DNA of 33,536 nucleotides, from the NCBI GenBank assembly GCA_963596015.1, contig CAVBJS010000027.1, positions 1-33,536 of the forward strand, in the 5' to 3' direction. How positions within the stretch are numbered: the first letter of the stretch is position 1; each line of letters starts with the position of its first letter. A program made the position numbers and the translations under genes. The stretch comes from CAG-791 sp963596015. GTDB taxonomy: Bacteria; Bacillota; Clostridia; Lachnospirales; Lachnospiraceae. Shown piece after piece: positions 7,509 through 15,359 of this stretch. The notes beneath the pieces are model-generated. The model was not told the origin of the DNA. It ran no database searches and saw only the letters and a program-made list of their open reading frames with translations.

Positions 7509-8516
7509 GTGATCACTATTAAAGACATTGCCCGTGAAGTTAATTTATCTCCCAGCACGGTTTCCATCGTATTAAAAGGCAACGGTAACACCCGCAAAAT
7601 TCCCCAGGCCACGCAGGACAGAGTTCTGGAGGCTGCCAGGAGACTGGGCTATAAACCCAATATACAGGCTCGGATTCTACGTGGTAGTGCCCAAAACCGC
7701 ATGATGATCACACTGTTTTGGGCATCTGATATCCGTATCCATATGCTCTCACGATTTATCAATGGTCTGCAGGATGCACTGGTGCGTAATAATTATCCCT
7801 GTGATCTACAGGTAAAGCCCTATATCAACGATCATCTTCATGAAGTTTTAAATGACTTTGCCATGCTCTCCTGCAATGGCATAATTATCTGTAATCCCTC
7901 TGAGACAGATATGACTTTTCTGGAAAAGCTTGAGCCTATTGTTCCCATTGTTCTCTATAATCGTTATTCCGATAAATATGCTACAGTCAATATGGACGAC
8001 CATACCATCGGTGCTTTGCCGGCACAAATTTTTGCAAAACACCAAAAGAAAAGGCCGGCAATTCTCCGATCGCCCGCCACTTTCAATGGTATGAATATTA
8101 GAACCAATATTTTTGAGCAAACTACAAACCAAGCACAGATGGAGCTTCCTATCTCCATTATGGTGCAAGACAGCATGAAGGGAGGCTACGAAGGAGCCTT
8201 GCGTCTGTGTGCTATGTCCCCTCTGCCGGACTGCCTTTTCTGCACCTCTGACAATATTGCCTTAGGTGCTCTGAAGGCCTTTCACAGACAAGGCATTCGG
8301 CTTCCTGACGAAATCGAACTGATCAGCGTAGGCAACGGCAATCCGGATCAACAGGAATTCTCTATTCCGTCTCTTTCTGTCATCAATCTTCCCATGGAGG
8401 AGATGGCCGCCGTCTGTCTGCGCACGGTATATTCCTTTCTGATGGATAGTCATTATTATCCGGGCAGTTCAGAATTTCCCATTAGTTATATTGCAAGAGA
8501 AAGCTGTCCGGAGTAG
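7509..8516 (+). CDS. LacI-family transcriptional regulator
   Basis: 335 aa. The N-terminal helix-turn-helix and hinge helix are clear: ITIKDIAREVNLSPSTVSIVLKG (residues 2-24), DRVLEAARRLGYKPN and the hinge ARILRGS, followed by a periplasmic-binding-like sensor domain (about 60-330) of the PurR/LacI type. The frame opens at a TTG at 7491, but AAAAGGAGG (7495-7503) lies inside that extension and 5 nt before GTG 7509, which therefore decides the start. Divergent to the CocE-AtuA-CaiB-AEC operon, with three related CG-centred palindromes between them; it very likely represses that operon and itself. The inducer is unknown, presumably the operon substrate. Confidence 0.9.
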   Translation: MITIKDIAREVNLSPSTVSIVLKGNGNTRKIPQATQDRVLEAARRLGYKPNIQARILRGSAQNRMMITLFWASDIRIHMLSRFINGLQDALVRNNYPCDLQVKPYINDHLHEVLNDFAMLSCNGIIICNPSETDMTFLEKLEPIVPIVLYNRYSDKYATVNMDDHTIGALPAQIFAKHQKKRPAILRSPATFNGMNIRTNIFEQTTNQAQMELPISIMVQDSMKGGYEGALRLCAMSPLPDCLFCTSDNIALGALKAFHRQGIRLPDEIELISVGNGNPDQQEFSIPSLSVINLPMEEMAAVCLRTVYSFLMDSHYYPGSSEFPISYIARESCPE

Positions 8517-8728
8517 GGAATATGTAATGGAATGCCGTTTTTAGATAAGCATAATTGCAAGACAGTTTAATAACCGTTTCGCCCAAACTGTACAACTCAT
8601 AGTCAGCCCAGAGGGGACATCGCTGATTCTTTGTTTTGCCGTCTTGCGCCTGGCATAAGCTTTAAAGAAGCAAAAAAGAGAGACTACCTCAGATCTAAGA
8701 AGAGGATTAAATCAACTTATAAGAACAC

Positions 8729-8769
8729 AAAAAAGGATCCAATGCCATCATCGGCACTGAATCCTTTTT
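8729..8769. terminator. Two-way terminator between the lacI-type gene and nhaC
   Basis: Stem GGATCCAATGCC (8735-8746) with GGCACTGAATCC (8753-8764), two imperfect pairs, flanked by an A run and a T run, so usable from both converging genes. The rest of 8517-8833 shows no gene and no other clear signal. Confidence 0.8.
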
Positions 8770-8833
8770 CATATAAGAAACTATTATAGAAAACGCAAGC
8801 GTTCTCCATCAGAGGGATTCCCACAGATCCGCA

Positions 8834-10312
8834 TTACTTCTCTGCTGCTTTACCGGATAACTGCAGATACTCTTCATAGGAAGGAGAATCCTTGGTGATC
8901 TTGGCGATTCCGAATCCTGTGAAGCCCCAAATGATGGCAAAGATCACACCTGTGTAGCAAAGTACTGCCCAGGGCGCATACTGCGCTGTCGGTACGCCCA
9001 GCACGGATGTCATATATACACCGGCTAAGGACCACGGTACCAGCGGCTCTACCACGGTGATACTGTCTTCCAGAGATCTGGAAAGGTTCTTGGACTCCAG
9101 TCCGCGCTTGATATATTCCGGACGGAACATACCGCCGATCATCAGGAATGTTACGGTTGCTTCTCCGATCACGATGATCATTGCTACACCGAGAACAACC
9201 GTCAAGGTGATCAGCTGGCCTGTACCATGGATGTGTTTCATGATACGTTCCAGGATCAGTTCCATACTTCCGCATACGGTAAGGGCTCCAATGAAGGAAA
9301 AGCCGCAGAATGCCATCAATGCGGTATTCATCATGGAACTCATACCGCCTCTCTGAAGGAGATTCGGGATCTGCTCCGCGATGTTATCAAGGTCTACGGT
9401 TGTATGAAGCATTTCCATCTTAAAGCCGCTGACCATGCTTGCTGCACAATCCGTGAAGGAGAATCCCTGCACTGCCATAGCGATGACGATCGCCACTGCA
9501 GAGGAGATGATCATAACCGGAATGGTAGGCTTCTTCATAAGGGAACCTGCGATCACGATCACACACGGGATCAGCAGAAGTAATCCTACGGGCATGGAAA
9601 GATTGAAAAGCTGACCCAGCGTATCGATGATCTCATCTACCTGTCCCACCTGTGACTGGCTTGCAAAATGTGCGCCGGCGATCAGATAAACGATGCAGCT
9701 TACAATCAATCCGGGAACGGTGGTATAAAACATATGCCCCACGTGCTGATACAGGTTTGTTCCTGTTGCGATGGCAGACATATTGGTACTGTCGGAAAGC
9801 GGTGACATCTTATCTCCGAAATAAGCGCCTGCCACGATGGCACCAGCTACAGCCGGAAGCGGTGCTCCCATACCTGCTGCCACGCTGATAAGCGCTGCAC
9901 CTACCGTACCTGCTGCGCCCCAGGAAGTACCTGTACTTACAGAAAGGATGATAGTCACAAAGAAGGAGGTGATGATGATATATTTCGGGCTTATGATCTG
10001 CAGTCCGATATAAACGAGAAACGGAATGGTTCCGCTTACAACCCATGCGCCGATCATAAGACCTACGCAGATCAGGATCATGATCGCCGGAAAAGCTTTG
10101 GCAAGCTTTGCAACGATCTCATCTTCGATCTCTTTCCATGTGTGTCCCTGGTATACGCAGACACAGATCGTAAACGCTGCGCAGATGATCAACAGGATCT
10201 TGATATCAATGCTGTAGATGACCAGTCCTGTAAAAAGGACGACAAACATAAAGATCAAAGGCAATACTGCCGTAAAAAGCGTTGGTTCCTTGATTTTCTT
10301 TTTGTTTTCCAT
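8834..10312 (-). CDS. NhaC-family Na+/H+ antiporter-type transporter
   Basis: 492 aa with about eleven to twelve hydrophobic segments, full length for the NhaC family. Diagnostic motifs are STGTSWGAAGTVGAALISVAAG (about 125-146) and GAIVAGAYFGDKMSPLSDSTNMSA (about 157-180). NhaC relatives include Na+/H+ antiporters and MleN-type malate/lactate exchangers, so an organic or amino acid substrate is possible. It is the last gene of the RidA-lyase operon, 13 bp after the PLP enzyme. That linkage suggests it moves an amino acid or 2-oxo acid connected to the lyase rather than serving general pH balance; this is inference. A terminator follows at 8729-8769. Confidence 0.85.
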   Translation of the reverse strand: MENKKKIKEPTLFTAVLPLIFMFVVLFTGLVIYSIDIKILLIICAAFTICVCVYQGHTWKEIEDEIVAKLAKAFPAIMILICVGLMIGAWVVSGTIPFLVYIGLQIISPKYIIITSFFVTIILSVSTGTSWGAAGTVGAALISVAAGMGAPLPAVAGAIVAGAYFGDKMSPLSDSTNMSAIATGTNLYQHVGHMFYTTVPGLIVSCIVYLIAGAHFASQSQVGQVDEIIDTLGQLFNLSMPVGLLLLIPCVIVIAGSLMKKPTIPVMIISSAVAIVIAMAVQGFSFTDCAASMVSGFKMEMLHTTVDLDNIAEQIPNLLQRGGMSSMMNTALMAFCGFSFIGALTVCGSMELILERIMKHIHGTGQLITLTVVLGVAMIIVIGEATVTFLMIGGMFRPEYIKRGLESKNLSRSLEDSITVVEPLVPWSLAGVYMTSVLGVPTAQYAPWAVLCYTGVIFAIIWGFTGFGIAKITKDSPSYEEYLQLSGKAAEK

Positions 10313-10325
10313 GGAAATTTCCCCT

Positions 10326-11495
10326 TTATGATATTTTGTCCAGTGCCTGCTTCAGGTCTGCGATCAGGTTTTCCGCACCTTCCAGTCCGCAGTGGATCCT
10401 GACGATATTACGTGTTACGTTCAGGAATGCACACTGCTCGTCTGTCCAATTGTATGTATAAGCGATCGCAAGACTTTCAAATCCGCCCCAGGAACAACCT
10501 TTTTCAAAAAGCTTCAGGCTGTTCACAAATGTCTCTGTTTCTTCCAGTGTGCCGTCGATCTCGAGACTCATCAGTCCGCATTCACCCTTTTGCTGTTTTC
10601 TCGCAAGTTCGTACTGGGGGTGAGACGGAAGGCCTGTAAAGAATACACGCTTCACTTTGGGCTGTTTCTCAAGGAATTGTGCAACCTCCATAGCTGTCTC
10701 GTAATGTTTCTGCATTCTTACATCAAGGGTACGCAGACCACGGATCGCCAGCCATGCTTCCATAGGTCCCATAACCCCTCCGAACCAGTCTCTCTGCACC
10801 ATAAGGTCACGCATCAACTGTTCGTCTTTGGAAACAAGTACGCCGCCTACCAGGTCGCTGTGGCCACCGATATATTTGGTCATGGTATGCATGACAATGT
10901 CGATCCCCATATCCAGCGGTTTCTGAAAAAGAGGTGTGGAATAGGTGTTATCGATGTAGGTCTTAATGCCGTGCTCTTTTGCCAGCTTGGCAACCCCTTC
11001 CAGATCTACCACGTTAAATAACAGTGTTGTAGGACTCTCCAGGATGATCATCTTGGTCTCCGGACGGATGGCATCCTCAAATTCCTTCACAGTCCTTCCG
11101 TCTACATATGTAACGGAAACATTGTATTTAGGTCCCAGGAACTCATCCAGAAGATGTTGTACCGGGCCATAGCTTTCTTTGATGCAGATCACATGACTTC
11201 CCGCTGAACATACTCTTAAGATAGCTGCTGCACAGGCCGCCATTCCCGCTGAGAATACAACGGCTCTGGAACCATGCTCCAGTGCTGCGATCTTTTTCTC
11301 AAGGATCGCAACCGTCGGGTTTGATGCTCTCCCATAGTAGAATTCATCATTGAAGATATCTACGTCAAAATAGTCTTTTACAGTATCAAATACATGAAGA
11401 GAATTCATGAAAACAGGGGGTGTAACTGATTTCATGTACTTATGCGGGTCTTCGCCCACATGTGTCATTGCCAGCAAATCCTGATCATCTGTCAT
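10326..11495 (-). CDS. Cys/Met-metabolism PLP-dependent enzyme (cystathionine or methionine gamma-lyase type)
   Basis: 389 aa fold-type I PLP enzyme. Visible motifs: YYGRASNPTVAILEKKIAALE with the active-site tyrosine-arginine pair, FSAGMAA phosphate-binding region, the cofactor aspartate D182 in DNTYSTPLF, and the Schiff-base lysine K207 in HTMTKYIGGHSD. The frame runs 19 codons further upstream, but GAAGGAACAG 6 nt before ATG 11493-11495 fixes the start. Family members catalyse beta- or gamma-elimination or replacement on cysteine, cystathionine, homocysteine or methionine; specificity is not readable. The downstream NhaC gene and upstream RidA point to catabolic elimination (aminoacrylate or iminobutyrate product) rather than biosynthesis. 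Confidence 0.88.
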   Translation of the reverse strand: MTDDQDLLAMTHVGEDPHKYMKSVTPPVFMNSLHVFDTVKDYFDVDIFNDEFYYGRASNPTVAILEKKIAALEHGSRAVVFSAGMAACAAAILRVCSAGSHVICIKESYGPVQHLLDEFLGPKYNVSVTYVDGRTVKEFEDAIRPETKMIILESPTTLLFNVVDLEGVAKLAKEHGIKTYIDNTYSTPLFQKPLDMGIDIVMHTMTKYIGGHSDLVGGVLVSKDEQLMRDLMVQRDWFGGVMGPMEAWLAIRGLRTLDVRMQKHYETAMEVAQFLEKQPKVKRVFFTGLPSHPQYELARKQQKGECGLMSLEIDGTLEETETFVNSLKLFEKGCSWGGFESLAIAYTYNWTDEQCAFLNVTRNIVRIHCGLEGAENLIADLKQALDKIS

Positions 11496-11561
11496 TTCTG
11501 TTCCTTCCTTTCTTCTTTTTACTTTGATTCTACGGTTGGATGGAGCTTCCAAAGGATGACT

Positions 11562-11945
11562 TTATCGAACAGCGATCGCTTCTATCTCCACCAATGCATT
11601 CTTCGGTAAAGCAGCCACCTGGAATGCCGCGCGGGCAGGGCAATCGGCTGTGAAATACTGCGCATATACTTCATTCATAGGAGCAAAGTCGGCAATATCG
11701 CTTAAATAAACGGTGGTTTTGATGACATCGTCCAGACCAAGTCCACCCGCTTCCAAAATAGCCTTGATATTCTCCAGGGATTGTCTGGTCTGCTCCTGAA
11801 TGGTCTCGCCGGCGAAAGCACCCGTAGCAGGGTCTATCGGCAGCTGGCCTGAAACAAAGGTGATGGTGCCCGTTGCAGAAACACCCTGGCTGTAGGGGCC
11901 GATGGCAGCAGGCGCGTTAGCAGAATTCAGAATGGTTTTTGACAT
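11562..11945 (-). CDS. ridA: RidA-family enamine/imine deaminase
   Basis: 127 aa, exact family size. RidA trimers hydrolyse reactive 2-aminoacrylate and 2-iminobutanoate to 2-oxo acids plus ammonia. Typical features: AIGPYSQGV (14-22), VSGQLPIDPATG (31-42), the catalytic arginine R105 in CPARAAFQV and the closing VEIEAIAV with E120. First gene of the operon, 66 bp before the PLP lyase, which can generate exactly the enamines RidA removes. The family is certain; the symbol is used at family level. Confidence 0.92.
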   Translation of the reverse strand: MSKTILNSANAPAAIGPYSQGVSATGTITFVSGQLPIDPATGAFAGETIQEQTRQSLENIKAILEAGGLGLDDVIKTTVYLSDIADFAPMNEVYAQYFTADCPARAAFQVAALPKNALVEIEAIAVR

Positions 11946-12174
11946 AGCGCATATCCTTTCTTCGTGTTCTCCGTGTTAACAGTTGTTGTGATAATTTTTT
12001 TATCATTTTTCTTTATTCTGCAACTTTTCTTATCAATACGCAACATTTTTTATCACTTATAAATATACAAATTCCGCGGATTTATTTGTATAAAATTGCT
12101 AATTGCATGATCTTCACCTTTTTAGTTATCATAGACTTTACGATAAAAAATTTATCACCTCAAAGACGTACAAT
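11946..12174. promoter_or_regulatory. Divergent control region of ridA operon and PAS-HTH regulator
   Basis: AT-rich spacer with repeated TGATAA/TTATCA words. Two form inverted repeats: TGATAA-N5-TTATCA (11989-12005) near the ridA side, and GATAAAAAATTTATC (12142-12156) on the regulator side. Further single copies lie near 12029 and 12050. These are candidate operators for the divergent regulator. On the minus strand TTGCGT-N17-CAGAAT (12020-12048 region) is a weak promoter candidate. An ATG at 12103 opens in frame with the regulator but lacks a ribosome site. Confidence 0.45.
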
Positions 12175-12324
12175 ACTAGTTCAAAAGAATACTATTTCCA
12201 AAAATACTATTTAAAAAAACACTATTTCAAAAACACTGTTTCAAAAAAACTATTTCAAAAAAACTATTTCAAAAACACTGTTTCAAAAAACACTATTTCA
12301 AAAAAACACTATTTTAAAAGAAGG
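12175..12324 (+). repeat. Ten-copy A-rich tandem repeat in the regulator leader
   Basis: Ten imperfect head-to-tail copies of ACTATTTCAAAAAC, 14-16 nt each, starting at 12175, 12191, 12206, 12221, 12235, 12249, 12263, 12277, 12292 and 12308. Length varies through the A run (5-8 A). The last copy merges into the GAAGG ribosome site of the regulator. The array stays open in frame with the regulator, but copy lengths are not multiples of three, so it is more likely untranslated leader or DNA-level structure. Confidence 0.9.
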
Positions 12325-12330
12325 CATTTC

Positions 12331-12972
12331 ATGACAGATCAGGAAATATTACAGGTTTATATCGGCTTAGTTCCCTTTTTAGCAGCAGTATGCGGCCCGG
12401 GATGTGAGATCGTTATCCATGATGTGACCGATCCCGAGCATTCTCTCATTGCGATCGAAAACAGTCTCTCCGGTCGTCGGATCGGTGATCCCATGACAGA
12501 TCTCTCCCGTGAGTTACAGCAAAAGGGTACTTACACCAATGCTGCATATGTTTACAACTACCAGGGCAAAAGTAAAGGCCGGGAATTTCTTTCCAGCACC
12601 TACTTTATAAAAAACGAGAATCGACTGATCGGTCTGCTATGCATCAACAAGGATATGGAAGCCGTGCAGAATGTGAACGCTGCCCTGCATAACCTGCTCT
12701 CCGCGTTCAATCTGTATGAAACGCCCCAAAGCGAGTACCGTGAAAATCTTGATACTCAACTAGTCAACCTGCTACAGAATCGCGTATCACAAGTCATTGC
12801 CGAGAGCGGTGTAACGACCAACCGGCTTAGCTTGCAGGAAAAAGTGCGTATTGTACACAAGCTCAATGATGAGGGACTGATGAATGTGAAGGGAGCTGTC
12901 AACGAGATCGCCGAGCAGCTTTCCGTCAGTGTCCCCACTGTATATCGTTATTTAAATAAAGAATTGGAATGA
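12331..12972 (+). CDS. YheO/DauR-type PAS-HTH transcriptional regulator
   Basis: 213 aa from ATG 12331, which has AAGAAGG 6 nt upstream. The N-terminal YheO-like PAS domain (about residues 5-115) has the CEIVIHDVTDPEHSLIAIENS stretch and IGLLCINKDM; the C-terminal HTH (about 155-210) has LSLQEKVRIVHKLNDEG, GAVNEIAEQLSVSVPTVYRYL. In DauR, a relative, the protein controls D-arginine catabolism. Transcribed divergently from ridA-lyase-nhaC, so its likely job is to sense the amino acid substrate and control that operon. The frame stays open 76 codons upstream through the repeat array; I do not include that part. Confidence 0.87.
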   Translation: MTDQEILQVYIGLVPFLAAVCGPGCEIVIHDVTDPEHSLIAIENSLSGRRIGDPMTDLSRELQQKGTYTNAAYVYNYQGKSKGREFLSSTYFIKNENRLIGLLCINKDMEAVQNVNAALHNLLSAFNLYETPQSEYRENLDTQLVNLLQNRVSQVIAESGVTTNRLSLQEKVRIVHKLNDEGLMNVKGAVNEIAEQLSVSVPTVYRYLNKELE

Positions 12973-12978
12973 GTATCT

Positions 12979-13081
12979 GTACAGACTGACGCATCTTTCA
13001 TTCGCCGCTTACCCCTGATGGGACTGGACATTCTGAGAACCTTTATGTACAGACCGGCACATCTTTCATTCAGCCCTTACC
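12979..13081. repeat. Diverged 35-bp direct repeat
   Basis: GTACAGACTGACGCATCTTT... at 12979-13013 recurs as GTACAGACCGGCACATCTTT... at 13047-13081, about 85 percent identical, 68 bp apart. No coding potential seen. Confidence 0.6.
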
Positions 13082-13135
13082 GGCATATCCTTTGCTTGTT
13101 AGTGTTCAGGTAAAACCCTTTTTCTTCTTTTTTTC

Positions 13136-13180
13136 CGCAAAAAAAAGAGGCAATAAAGCTGGACGCTTCATTGCCTCTTT
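13136..13180 (-). terminator. Terminator of the PTS-IIC/NiaR operon
   Basis: Arms AAAGAGGCAAT (13144-13154) and ATTGCCTCTTT (13170-13180), extended inside by AAGC/GCTT. On the minus strand it is followed by a run of T. It lies 49 bp after the NiaR stop. Confidence 0.85.
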
Positions 13181-13229
13181 CGGCCACATACTATAGCAAT
13201 CCGTTATTACTGTCAACTCTTTCCACTTC

Positions 13230-13769
13230 TTATACTTCCTTCTCCTCATACAGGATCCCGCTTTCCCTTAGCTCCTGCAGGGTCCTTTGCAGAGTCTCCT
13301 CTTCCGGATACTCGATGGTATGAAGGTGGATGCCGTCTGTCAGCTCGCACAGGGAGTGCGCTTCGGACTGGGCTACCTTTTGCAGGAAACACTTGATGTC
13401 ATAGCGGTTTGCGATGTTCAAAAGACCTGTCAGCTGTCCGTAGACGGGATGTTCTACGGTTACATCGATGACCCTGCAGCCATTGTCCACAAAGATCTGT
13501 AATTCCTTTTCCGTCTCTGTGTCCTGATGCTGGCAGACCACCTTGCAGCAATTGGTCTTCTGCTTTTCTGCACTGCTTCTGTCCAGATAGCCTCTGGCGG
13601 TGGCTTCTATCTCGCAGCCCGCGGCCCGGAGCAGGGCGATATCTCCCACGATGATCTGCCGGCTGACCCCCAGCTTTTCTGCCAGTGCCGTGGCACTGAC
13701 TGCCGTGCCGGCACCGGCCAATATGCTTTTTATCTGGTTTCGTCTCTCCTGCGCATTGCCGTTATTCAT
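13230..13769 (-). CDS. niaR: NiaR-type niacin-responsive repressor (HTH_11 plus 3H domain)
   Basis: 179 aa, family size. N-terminal winged HTH (about 8-60) with SATALAEKLGVSRQIIVGDIALLRAAG; C-terminal 3H domain (about 75-175) with the metal/niacin-site histidines in VEHPVYGQL, EAHSLCELTDGIHLHTI. NiaR (YrxA) represses NAD biosynthesis or niacin uptake genes when nicotinate is present. It is 23 bp downstream of the orphan PTS-IIC-like gene and co-transcribed with it. A near-perfect TGTCTTG/CAAGACA palindrome lies upstream of that gene, fitting autoregulation of the pair. Confidence 0.85.
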   Translation of the reverse strand: MNNGNAQERRNQIKSILAGAGTAVSATALAEKLGVSRQIIVGDIALLRAAGCEIEATARGYLDRSSAEKQKTNCCKVVCQHQDTETEKELQIFVDNGCRVIDVTVEHPVYGQLTGLLNIANRYDIKCFLQKVAQSEAHSLCELTDGIHLHTIEYPEEETLQRTLQELRESGILYEEKEV

Positions 13770-13792
13770 GTATGCTTTTGATCCTCATTTCT

Positions 13793-14884
13793 TTACTGCA
13801 GCTTTAAATCTCCTTCTTTGATCCAGCCCAGCTTTCTCTCCACTTCACAGAATATGCAGGAAAGCACAGCCGGCAGTACAAAGCTTATCAATATAAGCCC
13901 CACAATGTCAAATGGTGTGATAGCTGCCTTGGTGCCTGCCGCAATGTCATTGACCCATCCGGTATATACACCAATCTGTCCCACCAGACCGCAGGTGCCC
14001 ATGCCGGAGGAGACGGCTGCCCCGTCCATGGTCAGCTTAAAGAGGCAAGTGGCGATGGGGCCTGTAATAGCGGAAGCCAAAGTCGGCGCGATCCAGATCT
14101 TGGGATTTTTCACGATATTAGGCATCTGCAGCATGGAGGTACCGATGCCCTGGCTTACCAGTCCTCCTACGCCGTTTTCCTTAAAACTCATGCAGGCGAA
14201 GCCTACCATCTGGGCACAGCATCCGGCCACGGCAGCGCCGCCGGCTAATCCCGTCAGGCTTAACGCCGCACAGATAGCTGCTGAGGAGATCGGCAGAGTC
14301 AGTGCCACTCCTACCGCCACGGAGACCAGAATGCCCATGAAGAAAGGCTGCAGCTCGGTAGCCCACATGATCAGCTGACCGAAAGCGGAGGCTGCCGCAC
14401 CAATGGGAGCCGCGATAACCTCTGCCAGTCCGATGCCCACCAGGATAGTGACGATAGGTGTTACCAGAATGTCGATCTTTGTCTCCTTAGAGACAGCCTT
14501 GCCGCACTCCGCCGCCACAATGGCCACCACCAGCACAGCCAGCGGGCCTCCTGCGCCGCCGATGACATTGGTGGCATATCCTACAGGGATCAACGAGAAA
14601 AGCACCAGCTGGGGCGCCATCAAGGCATAGCCGATAGCCGCTGCCATGGCCGGTCCCACCATAGCGGAGGCCAGACCGCCCATGGTATACTCTGTCCCGC
14701 CGATGGTAGCCACCGTTTCCGTCAGGAATCCGATATGAAACTGGGTTCCCAACGTGTTCAGGATCGTGCCGATCAGCAGCGTACAGAACAGTCCCTGTGC
14801 CATAGCCCCCAGTGCGTCAATACCGTAACGTTTCATTGAAAAGATAATGTTCTTGCGTGTCAGAAATGCTTTTACTTTTTCCAT
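13793..14884 (-). CDS. PTS EIIC-like membrane protein (PTS_EIIC_2), orphan; candidate niacin transporter
   Basis: 363 aa, about nine to ten hydrophobic segments, rich in Gly/Ala. It resembles the PTS_EIIC_2 family: MKRYGIDALGAMAQGLFCTLLIGTIL at 17-42, GGLASAMVGPAMAAAIGYAL, ITGPIATCLFKL and GTCGLVGQIGV near the end. No EIIA or EIIB gene or domain is nearby, so sugar phosphorylation by this protein is doubtful. GAGGAAGTT lies before the ATG. Because it is followed by niaR and preceded by a NiaR-type operator, I infer uptake of nicotinate, nicotinamide or a related precursor. The family call is firm, the substrate is inference. Confidence 0.8.
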   Translation of the reverse strand: MEKVKAFLTRKNIIFSMKRYGIDALGAMAQGLFCTLLIGTILNTLGTQFHIGFLTETVATIGGTEYTMGGLASAMVGPAMAAAIGYALMAPQLVLFSLIPVGYATNVIGGAGGPLAVLVVAIVAAECGKAVSKETKIDILVTPIVTILVGIGLAEVIAAPIGAAASAFGQLIMWATELQPFFMGILVSVAVGVALTLPISSAAICAALSLTGLAGGAAVAGCCAQMVGFACMSFKENGVGGLVSQGIGTSMLQMPNIVKNPKIWIAPTLASAITGPIATCLFKLTMDGAAVSSGMGTCGLVGQIGVYTGWVNDIAAGTKAAITPFDIVGLILISFVLPAVLSCIFCEVERKLGWIKEGDLKLQ

Positions 14885-14931
14885 AACTTCCTCTCTCCTG
14901 TGCCGCAGTTTTATCTACTGCTACGCTGTTT

Positions 14932-14953
14932 TGTCTTGCCATATGTCAAGACA
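14932..14953. promoter_or_regulatory. niaR: NiaR-type operator palindrome
   Basis: 22-bp palindrome: TGTCTTGCCAT followed by its complement ATGTCAAGACA with one mismatch. It lies 48 bp before the PTS-IIC-like ATG. The half-site ATGTCAAGACA is repeated exactly at 14983-14993, 40 bp further upstream. Resembles published NiaR boxes as I remember them. Confidence 0.65.
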
Positions 14954-14982
14954 CTTTAGTAATCATAACGCTTTATCAGGAG

Positions 14983-14993
14983 ATGTCAAGACA
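14983..14993. promoter_or_regulatory. Second NiaR-type half-site
   Basis: ATGTCAAGACA, identical to the right half of the palindrome at 14932-14953; its left partner is not recognisable. It may give cooperative binding. Confidence 0.45.
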
Positions 14994-15011
14994 CATTTAT
15001 ATTATCTACCA

Positions 15012-15040
15012 TTGCTGGTTTTATTATTCTATGGCATAAT
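15012..15040 (+). promoter_or_regulatory. Promoter of the AbrB/PIN pair
   Basis: TTGCTG (15012-15017), 17-bp spacer, CATAAT (15035-15040). The start point falls inside the following palindrome. Confidence 0.6.
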
Positions 15041-15063
15041 AAAAGTAAGAAATTCTTACTTTT
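15041..15063. promoter_or_regulatory. Autoregulatory palindrome of the AbrB/PIN pair
   Basis: Perfect 11-bp arms AAAAGTAAGAA and TTCTTACTTTT around one central base (15052). It covers the predicted start point, directly after -10 and before the AAAGGAG ribosome site, as expected for an operator bound by an AbrB/MazE-fold antitoxin. Confidence 0.6.
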
Positions 15064-15080
15064 TTGAAAGGAGTGATATT

Positions 15081-15359
15081 ATGAGTACACAGGTTTTGAC
15101 CGTTTCCTCTAAGGGACAAATTTCCCTTCCTGTTTCTTTTCGCAAATTATTATCTATAGATGCCGGAGATAAGTTGGTGGCTTACACCTCCGGAGATGTT
15201 ATTATGTTAAAAACACTAAAACTTCCCACTGCTGAGGAATTCGAAGCTTCTTTGGATGAAGCACAAAAGTGGGCTGCCTCCGTAGGCTATCAGGAAGAAG
15301 ACATAACCGATATCATTAAATCTGTGAGGTCTAAAAAAAGAAATGAGAATAGTCATTGA
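15081..15359 (+). CDS. AbrB/MazE-fold antitoxin (SpoVT-AbrB domain)
   Basis: 92 aa. The SpoVT/AbrB swapped-hairpin DNA-binding domain is at about residues 5-45: TVSSKGQISLPVSFRKLL and DAGDKLVAY. The C-terminal half is acidic and likely binds and neutralises the toxin. The ATG at 15081 follows AAAGGAG at 7 nt; the open frame upstream is not used. It overlaps the PIN-domain gene by 17 bp, the typical translational coupling of a type II toxin-antitoxin pair. A perfect palindrome over the promoter start suggests autorepression. Confidence 0.9.
   Translation: MSTQVLTVSSKGQISLPVSFRKLLSIDAGDKLVAYTSGDVIMLKTLKLPTAEEFEASLDEAQKWAASVGYQEEDITDIIKSVRSKKRNENSH

Noticed and set aside
12103..12330. 76-codon N-terminal extension of the PAS-HTH regulator
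   Set aside because: It is in frame but translates the A-rich repeat array, has no ribosome site, and the SD at 12317-12324 fits ATG 12331. Kept only as a possibility in the findings.
15041..15063. Perfect palindrome with T-rich tail read as a terminator
   Set aside because: It lies between -10 and the ribosome site of the antitoxin gene, with AT-only weak pairing; an operator fits better.
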